Below, piece after piece: positions 6,839-11,393 of a stretch of DNA of 11,393 nt. The stretch is from JBEKSX01 sp049516635 (GTDB lineage: Bacteria; Bacteroidota; Ignavibacteria; Tepidaquicellales; OLB5): contig JBEKSX010000092.1 of the NCBI GenBank assembly GCA_049516635.1, positions 1-11,393 on the forward strand, read 5' to 3'. The notes under the pieces were generated by a model, which saw nothing but the letters and a program-made list of their open reading frames with translations, was not told where the DNA came from and ran no database searches. A program made the translations under genes and the position numbers. The stretch's first letter is position 1. The number at the start of each line of letters is the position of its first letter.

Positions 6839-7606
6839 TTATATTGTGCTTTTGATTATAATGAATTCAAATACATTTTCCAGGAACTTCCCCATAAGGT
6901 GTTTTTCTTTAACGTTATATTCCCTTAACAGCTCTTCCCACTCTAACTTATTATTGTACTTGAATCCTTTATCTTTTATTTTCCACCACATCTCCTTTAA
7001 GAACTTTCTTAAAATGTCTGAACTCTGGTTATGATCAAATACTATTATTATTTCCCTTGTTATACGATAGGCTTCTTTTAATAATAAGGCATGACTTACC
7101 GGGATATGATGTAATGTGAACAAGAATAGAGCAACATCAAAGGTGTTATCAGAAAAGGGGAGATTGTCAGCGGAAGCTTTCAAAAATACACTGTTTGGAA
7201 GGATTTTAGAACTCCGCTGCAAAAAAATTAAAGAGAGATCTACTCCAGCATGTAAGGAAGTAAGAGCCGGATCATAGAAATTAGGTTTTGGTCCGCAGCC
7301 TATATCCAGCACTTCTTTTCCTTCAATGTATTTATTGATATCTATATCGATTCTTGAGTTGAATCGCCTCAATAATGTAAAATTAATAAATTCATACAGT
7401 TTCTGATTATCGAATAGTTTTGGTTGTGATGAAATTATCTCAGAATTTGCATTCTGCGTATCGTAAAAATTAATAATACTGTTCAATAACGGAAAATGGG
7501 AATTGCATGATCTGCACACTGCCTCATTTTCCAGCAGATCGATTTTGCCCGATTTACATTTAGTACACCTAAGCTTATTTATAAAATTGTTTTTGGATAT
7601 GTGCAA
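6839..7606 (-). CDS. Class I SAM-dependent methyltransferase with N-terminal zinc ribbon (TTG start)
   Basis: This 255-residue protein starts with a small zinc-ribbon of the Trm112/RlmA type: Cys14-x2-Cys17 and Cys31-x2-Cys34, followed by the conserved FPLLNSIINF (38-47). A Methyltransf_11-like Rossmann domain follows: VLDIGCGPK (99-107, motif I), acidic Asp123 (motif II), ADNLPFSDNTFD (146-157) and LHHIP (165-169). Such two-part proteins are common in glycan clusters, where the acceptor is usually a sugar, but an acceptor cannot be read here. The start is TTG (7604-7606); the frame is closed by a TAA 12 codons upstream with no in-frame ATG, and an ATG just upstream is out of frame. There is no Shine-Dalgarno site. 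It lies next to another methyltransferase, 108 bp away, suggesting two successive methylations or a capping step. Confidence 0.85.
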   Translation of the reverse strand: MHISKNNFINKLRCTKCKSGKIDLLENEAVCRSCNSHFPLLNSIINFYDTQNANSEIISSQPKLFDNQKLYEFINFTLLRRFNSRIDIDINKYIEGKEVLDIGCGPKPNFYDPALTSLHAGVDLSLIFLQRSSKILPNSVFLKASADNLPFSDNTFDVALFLFTLHHIPVSHALLLKEAYRITREIIIVFDHNQSSDILRKFLKEMWWKIKDKGFKYNNKLEWEELLREYNVKEKHLMGKFLENVFEFIIIKSTI

Positions 7607-7671
7607 AACATTATTACTTATTCTGTTATTGAAAAGATATTAAATTATATTGTGAGTATGCAGGTACCCTT

Positions 7672-7683
7672 ACTTAATTAAGT
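7672..7683. repeat. 12-bp palindrome in the spacer between the two methyltransferase genes
   Basis: ACTTAATTAAGT is a perfect palindrome in the 108-bp spacer 7607-7714. A similar 10-bp palindrome, ACTTATAAGT, lies at 1912-1921 after the aminotransferase gene. Both could be protein-binding sites or chance in A+T-rich DNA. No other feature was seen in this spacer. Confidence 0.35.
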
Positions 7684-7714
7684 GACTCGACATAATGGAA
7701 TCGATCATAATATT

Positions 7715-8410
7715 CTAAAAATTTCCGGAATAAGCAATATCGCCTTGAATATATTTACATATATAATTTTTCATATTTATTATGTTTTCTAACATCTCTT
7801 TTTTTAGGAAAAAGTTTACATGAGTATCTAAAGTATAATAAAAGAACCTTTGGCATGGGACCACGATAATTATTTGTTTTTTCGCTATTCTCTTAAGTTC
7901 TGATACAGCTGAGTTCAAATTTAATATGTGTTCAAGTGTATGAGTGCAAATTACAACATCATATTCTTTATCATAAAACGGTAAATTTTCTATATTTCCC
8001 TGAAAGTATTTAGAACTGCCCAAATCAAGTTCCTTAAATACATCACATCCTGAAGATTCGTATCCAAGTGATGACAATTTTTTGACAATATATCCCCTAC
8101 CGCAACCAATGTCTATAATTTTTCTCGCGTCTTTATGTAAATTATTAATAATAAAATTAAAACTTTTTTTATTTAAACCGGTTTTTCTATCATAATCCAT
8201 GGTCTGAATCTTCCTGTAGAAATCTTCCATCTCTGAATTAGAATAACTGTAGATGTCAGATTTTAAGTTCATAATCTCATTAATATATTTTCCTTTAAAC
8301 CAGATGTAAAACAAAGGATACATAAAATATTTATTATCTCTAAGTATTGGAGGAAGTAATTCATCCATGAAAAATCTCAATAAATTTGTTATACGTCTAT
8401 TTATCCTCAT
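7715..8410 (-). CDS. Class I SAM-dependent methyltransferase
   Basis: This 231-residue methyltransferase has a basic, partly hydrophobic N-terminal arm of about 95 residues and then a Methyltransf_11-like domain. Motif I is IIDIGCGRG (98-106), Asp123 is the likely ribose-binding acid of motif II, NIENLPFYDKEYD (139-151) is motif III, and THTLEHI (156-162) is motif IV. VVPCQRFFYYT and LDTHVNFF (183-201) form a typical post-core region in which the His may contact the acceptor. The location among glycosyltransferases suggests methylation of a sugar or sugar nucleotide; the target is not determined. The ATG (8408-8410) has only A/T-rich sequence upstream. G+C is about 30%. The gene follows a 230-bp gap, so it might have its own promoter. 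Confidence 0.84.
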   Translation of the reverse strand: MRINRRITNLLRFFMDELLPPILRDNKYFMYPLFYIWFKGKYINEIMNLKSDIYSYSNSEMEDFYRKIQTMDYDRKTGLNKKSFNFIINNLHKDARKIIDIGCGRGYIVKKLSSLGYESSGCDVFKELDLGSSKYFQGNIENLPFYDKEYDVVICTHTLEHILNLNSAVSELKRIAKKQIIIVVPCQRFFYYTLDTHVNFFLKKEMLENIINMKNYICKYIQGDIAYSGNF

Positions 8411-8640
8411 GTTTTTTAGATAATTTAACCGAAATTATGCTTTAAGTTAATTTATAATAATGATACGATGCTAAAGTAAGATGCAAAGACAGATAAATAT
8501 TTATTAATAGCAATTTTAATATATTCTTTTATTGAAGAATATAAAATTCTATAAATGGGTGTGATTAATGTAAAAAAAGGACTTTAATAAACTGTAAAAT
8601 TATAATTTCAGTAACACTATAAACACCTTGAGTAGTTATA
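8411..8640. other. 230-bp A+T-rich intergenic region without a gene
   Basis: This is the longest gap inside the glycan locus. No ATG-initiated frame of useful length is present on the minus strand. It contains an A/T-rich inverted repeat at 8520-8543, and a run of seven A (8572-8578) on the plus strand. A TTGCAT at 8490-8495 on the minus strand is followed at 15 bases by TATCAT, which is too close a spacing to be called a promoter. The gap could nevertheless hold an internal promoter for the methyltransferase genes. Confidence 0.5.
8520..8543 (-). repeat. Inverted repeat, 9-bp stem and 6-nt loop, A/U-rich
   Basis: On the minus strand TATATTCTT and AAGAATATA flank the loop CAATAA, about 100 nt after the stop of the GT4 gene. 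The stem has only two G-C pairs and no T-run follows, so it is a poor intrinsic terminator; it might affect mRNA stability or be chance. Confidence 0.4.
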
Positions 8641-9723
8641 TTAGATTTGTAAAAATTTGTATAAAATATTCATATATGTGTTCACAAGATACTTCATTGA
8701 GAATTTTTTGTATATTTCAGTATGTATATAATTCCTCATCTGGTTCAGGACTTCTGGATCACTGATAAAATAAATCATTTTTTGAGCAAGGTCCTCGGCG
8801 GTACCATTGAATATTAAGCCCGATTTATTGTCATCAACATACTCTCTGAAACCGGGAAGATCGCTGCAAATCACCGGTACGTCGTCTGCATAACCTACCA
8901 AAAGGGGGCCGCACTGTGTAACTTGTTTATAGGGAAGAACTAGGACGTCATTTGATAAATAAATCTGCCTGATTTCCTTGTAATCCAAAAAGCCGTCGGT
9001 TAAGTTAACATTTTTTAACTTAGCTATGCGGTTCATTAATTTTACCCTGTCATATTTGAGCTTCCCATAGATATTTATTTCGAAATTACTTTTCTTTTGC
9101 AAAAGGATTTCATTAGCATCCAGAAAAATATTGATACCCTTGTATTTTTCAATAGAGCCAAAGAAAAAAAATCGTAAAAAGTGTGACTTCCTAGGCTTTA
9201 TATATAGGTCTTTTCTTCCAACAAAAGTATAATAGTCTATTATTGGAAGCTGCATTATGGGAGGTTCAAAACCAAATTTATCTTTAAATAATATGGATTG
9301 TGTTCTGCTTGCAACGTAAATATTCTTTTTAAGTAACATGAAAATAATTTTTAGTGTGAGATAGCTATAATAATCTTTTGTTTCTGGGTGGATATCTACA
9401 TCATGAACCGAAACAAGAAAATGCTTCAATAATAATTTTGCAGGGATTATCTGGTAGAGGGTTATCGGATCGAACCAAACGAGGTCTGCCTTTAATTTTC
9501 TCAAGCTGTAAATGAATTTTAATTCGGTGAAAAAGTTGATAGGGTTTCGAAATCTTTTCCGTGTAACGAAAACAGCATTAAAATGTGAGCACCAATTACT
9601 TATCTCTTGAGTTTCTTTCTTTCCCTGAAAATATATAGTCAGGTCTGCTTTTTTACTTAATTCTTTAACTATAGAATAACTATGGTAAATGAAGCTTTCG
9701 TTTGTTATTAGTGTAATTTTCAA
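8641..9723 (-). CDS. Family 4-like (GT-B) glycosyltransferase, TTG start
   Basis: This 360-residue protein has the two Rossmann-like domains of a GT-B glycosyltransferase. The N-terminus MKITLITNES is a typical first strand of these enzymes. HDVD at 107-110 and ASRTQSILFK (138-147) belong to the first domain. The second domain starts near LRFFFFGSIEKYKG (183-196) and carries the donor-binding segment PYKQVTQCGPLLVGYADDVPVI (264-285, given in part) and PGFREYV (290-296). It has TQCG instead of the E-x7-E glutamate of classical GT4 enzymes, as in the TQSG subgroup. The start must be TTG (9721-9723): a TAA closes the frame three codons upstream, and no in-frame ATG occurs until about residue 129. 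An AGGA lies 13 bases upstream, rather far. Product role: adds one sugar of the repeat unit on the cytoplasmic face; the sugar is unknown. It lies 42 bp after a GT2 gene. Confidence 0.84.
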   Translation of the reverse strand: MKITLITNESFIYHSYSIVKELSKKADLTIYFQGKKETQEISNWCSHFNAVFVTRKRFRNPINFFTELKFIYSLRKLKADLVWFDPITLYQIIPAKLLLKHFLVSVHDVDIHPETKDYYSYLTLKIIFMLLKKNIYVASRTQSILFKDKFGFEPPIMQLPIIDYYTFVGRKDLYIKPRKSHFLRFFFFGSIEKYKGINIFLDANEILLQKKSNFEINIYGKLKYDRVKLMNRIAKLKNVNLTDGFLDYKEIRQIYLSNDVLVLPYKQVTQCGPLLVGYADDVPVICSDLPGFREYVDDNKSGLIFNGTAEDLAQKMIYFISDPEVLNQMRNYIHTEIYKKFSMKYLVNTYMNILYKFLQI

Positions 9724-9765
9724 GGTGATAGTTTATTCCTAATGCATTTTGTTTACATTTTCAAA

Positions 9766-10701
9766 CTATGGTATAAAATCCGGTTTTCCCTTATTATTCA
9801 ATAATCCATGAACCATTCCTTTAAGGTAGTAAAATCCCAGCTTAAAATCGCATACTTTTTTAAACCATAATAATCTCACTGGAAATTTGATTATATCCAG
9901 AAAAAGATTTATCAAAACAAAATTATATAATCGGAATTTATATAAATACAAGAATTTATTTCTTTCGGCAAGATAATATTCGATATAATATGCTTTAGGG
10001 TTGGCAGAGCTCCAATCATGATTATGCCATAAAATAGCTTTGGAAGTAACGAGCATTTTGTACTTATCAAGTGATTTTATCCTGTAAAATAAGTCGATCT
10101 CATCGAAATATGCAAAGTATGCTTCTTCAAGCATGCCGGCTTTTTGAAAAATATTAGAACGGATCATGCATGCTCCACCGCTGATGAAATCCGTTTCAAG
10201 AACGGGAGGGAGATCAACATCTATAACATTTTTATCTGCATATAATTTATGTATAGAAGCCAGTTTGTAATTTATTTTACCCCCGTATTCCTGGATTAGT
10301 TCGGGATTATTCTTGTAGTGTCTTAATATCAATGGACCCGAGCAAGCGATATTTTCATCCGATTCCATAATTTTGACCAGCGAATTTATACAATCTTTAT
10401 CCAGATAAACGTCACTATTAAGTATGAATAAATATTTACAGCCGTCCCTTATCGCTTGTTTTGCTCCGATATTTGTACCCGCTGCATAACCTGTATTAGC
10501 ATTGAGCCGTGTATATATTAGATCGAGGTTATATGAATTTATATGTTCCTTCCATTCAATATCAGTATTATCTAATGAATTATTATCTATTAGATAGACT
10601 TTAAAATCCTTTTCGGTTTGTTCCTTTAATGACTTGAAAAGCACTTTTAAAAATCGTTTCTGGTTATATAATACAATTATCAGACCGATTTTCTTATTCA
10701 T
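9766..10701 (-). CDS. Family 2 glycosyltransferase, rhamnosyltransferase-like
   Basis: This 311-residue GT-A enzyme resembles the WbbL/RfbF-type rhamnosyltransferases. LIIVLYNQ (7-14) is the first strand, and IDNNSLDNT (38-46) carries the nucleotide-binding Asp39. NTGYAAGTNIGAKQA (69-83) is the family hallmark, LNSDV (94-98) provides the metal-binding D97, and GGACMIR is at 175-181. AYFAYFDEIDLFYRIK (194-209) contains the likely catalytic acid pair D200/E201 and D203, and WHNHD (225-229) follows. The C-terminal part from about 257 to 279 is hydrophobic and amphipathic and may attach the protein to the membrane. A rhamnose donor is suggested by family only. It begins 6 bp after the upstream GT4 stop and has no Shine-Dalgarno site, so it is probably translated from a shared transcript. 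Confidence 0.86.
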   Translation of the reverse strand: MNKKIGLIIVLYNQKRFLKVLFKSLKEQTEKDFKVYLIDNNSLDNTDIEWKEHINSYNLDLIYTRLNANTGYAAGTNIGAKQAIRDGCKYLFILNSDVYLDKDCINSLVKIMESDENIACSGPLILRHYKNNPELIQEYGGKINYKLASIHKLYADKNVIDVDLPPVLETDFISGGACMIRSNIFQKAGMLEEAYFAYFDEIDLFYRIKSLDKYKMLVTSKAILWHNHDWSSANPKAYYIEYYLAERNKFLYLYKFRLYNFVLINLFLDIIKFPVRLLWFKKVCDFKLGFYYLKGMVHGLLNNKGKPDFIP

Positions 10702-10707
10702 CTGTGT

Positions 10708-11393
10708 TTATATAAAAACTTTGTCGTAAGCCTTCTGAAATAGATCTTTGTAATATTTTTCCGCTTTTTCAACATTGTGATTTATCTTAACAAATTTTTT
10801 TGCATTATTTCCAAGCTCCTTCGTTTTAGTAGGGTTTTTTATTAAATTTTCCAACGCAGATACAAGTGAATCTAAGTCTAAATTTATCAATATACCGTTC
10901 TTTTCATTCACAAACATTTTAGTATCTCCTACATCACTTGCAATAATAGCGTTGCCGCAAGCCATGGCTTCAAGTACACTCTGGGATGGATAATTGTTAG
11001 TTGTTTGTATGGACACAAAAACGCTCGTTTCGGCAAATATTTCAGGAGGATTCTTATGAAACTGATAGTTTATTTTAGATGATAATTTATTAGTGGAGAT
11101 GAAATCCAGGACTTCATCTTTTAATGAACCCTCTCCCAACAGGTGAAATTTAACATTTGCATGTTTGTCAAGAACTATTTGTGCGGCTTTCAGGAATATA
11201 AGGGGATTTTTATCCAGTTCTAGCCTTGATGCAAAGGCAATCTCAAAATCTTCCTTATTACCGCTCTTGCAGTTTGAATAATCAACAAAAGAACAGGGAC
11301 AAATGGAAACATTATTCAAATCGATCTTCAAACCCCGTTCAACGACCCCTTGATAAATAAACGGGCTCAAAAAATCTATTACATCACTATTTT
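10708..11393 (-). CDS. Family 4 glycosyltransferase, C-terminal part (5' end outside window)
   Basis: The frame is open to the right edge without a stop, so the gene begins outside the window; a TTG at 11368-11370 could be read as a start but lies in the middle of the family fold, and seven further in-frame codons precede it. Counting from that TTG codon, the second GT-B domain is seen: FASRLELDKNP (46-56) carries the phosphate-contacting R49 and K54, HLLGEGSLKDEV (77-88) has the G-E-G turn, and PSQSVLEAMACG (128-139) has E134 as the second glutamate of the E-x7-E motif. ASDVGDT (144-150) follows. The PSQSxLEAMACG and GDT blocks are typical of GT4 enzymes that build capsule or O-antigen chains. 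The first glutamate of the motif is not present. Its stop lies 6 bp before the GT2 start, so the two form one operon. Confidence 0.85.
   Translation of the reverse strand, partial: NSDVIDFLSPFIYQGVVERGLKIDLNNVSICPCSFVDYSNCKSGNKEDFEIAFASRLELDKNPLIFLKAAQIVLDKHANVKFHLLGEGSLKDEVLDFISTNKLSSKINYQFHKNPPEIFAETSVFVSIQTTNNYPSQSVLEAMACGNAIIASDVGDTKMFVNEKNGILINLDLDSLVSALENLIKNPTKTKELGNNAKKFVKINHNVEKAEKYYKDLFQKAYDKVFI

Noticed and set aside
6831..7034. Plus-strand 67-codon open frame
   Set aside because: It lies opposite the methyltransferase gene, has low-complexity composition, and shows no recognisable motif.
8591..8612. Bulged hairpin (ACTG/CAGT plus AAAT/ATTT) shortly after the GT4 stop, considered as a terminator
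   Set aside because: The stem is interrupted by a two-base bulge, is A/T-rich, and the nearest T-run on the transcribed strand begins more than ten bases later.
1..11393. Search for CRISPR repeats, tRNA/rRNA genes, insertion sequences and phage genes
   Set aside because: No regularly spaced repeats, transposase motifs, terminal inverted repeats, cloverleaf-like stretches or rRNA segments were seen by reading.

Overview
The window is a bacterial chromosomal segment in which every supported gene lies on the minus strand. It reads right to left as a cell-surface polysaccharide (glycan) locus followed by a small branched-chain amino-acid module. No tRNA, rRNA, CRISPR array, transposase or phage gene was seen. 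The organism cannot be named with confidence. The A+T-rich glycan genes, the scarcity of Shine-Dalgarno sequences, and a citramalate synthase beside a beta-decarboxylating dehydrogenase would fit a Bacteroidota/Ignavibacteria/Chlorobi-like bacterium, but this is an inference.

Layout in transcription order. At the right edge is a 5'-truncated GT4 glycosyltransferase (10708-11393). It is followed by a rhamnosyltransferase-like GT2 (9766-10701) and a second GT4 (8641-9723, TTG start). After a 230-bp A+T-rich gap come two SAM-dependent methyltransferases: 7715-8410, and 6839-7606, which has an N-terminal zinc ribbon. Next are a soluble polyprenol-phosphate-type GT2 (6031-6768), a polytopic membrane protein of unknown, possibly GT-C-like, function (4866-5942), and two tightly coupled NAD-dependent sugar epimerase/dehydratase-family enzymes (3964-4869 and 2954-3955). 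The last is a short DegT-family sugar aminotransferase (1955-2920). After a 244-bp gap come an isopropylmalate/isocitrate-family dehydrogenase (559-1710) and the first 182 codons of citramalate synthase cimA (1-546, running off the left edge).

How the genes work together (inference). The two short-chain dehydrogenases and the aminotransferase would make one or more modified nucleotide sugars. The two GT4 enzymes and one GT2 would assemble a repeat unit. The methyltransferases could O- or N-methylate sugars or cap the chain. The DPM1-like GT2 plus the membrane protein could form a lipid-linked sugar donor and acceptor pair at the membrane. The flanking cimA and dehydrogenase are core metabolism: citramalate synthase starts the threonine-independent isoleucine route, and the dehydrogenase could supply its later oxidative decarboxylation step and/or that of leucine synthesis.

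Base composition falls from roughly 50% G+C in cimA to about 30% or less in the glycosyltransferase and methyltransferase genes, with the sugar-modifying enzymes in between (estimated by eye on sampled lines). This is typical of an accessory glycan island next to a conserved core block. I did not find an obviously unprecedented system. The best candidates for a second look are the unassigned membrane protein paired with the DPM1-like GT2, the unusual STEW active-site motif in one epimerase, the short aminotransferase, and the uncertain substrate of the dehydrogenase.
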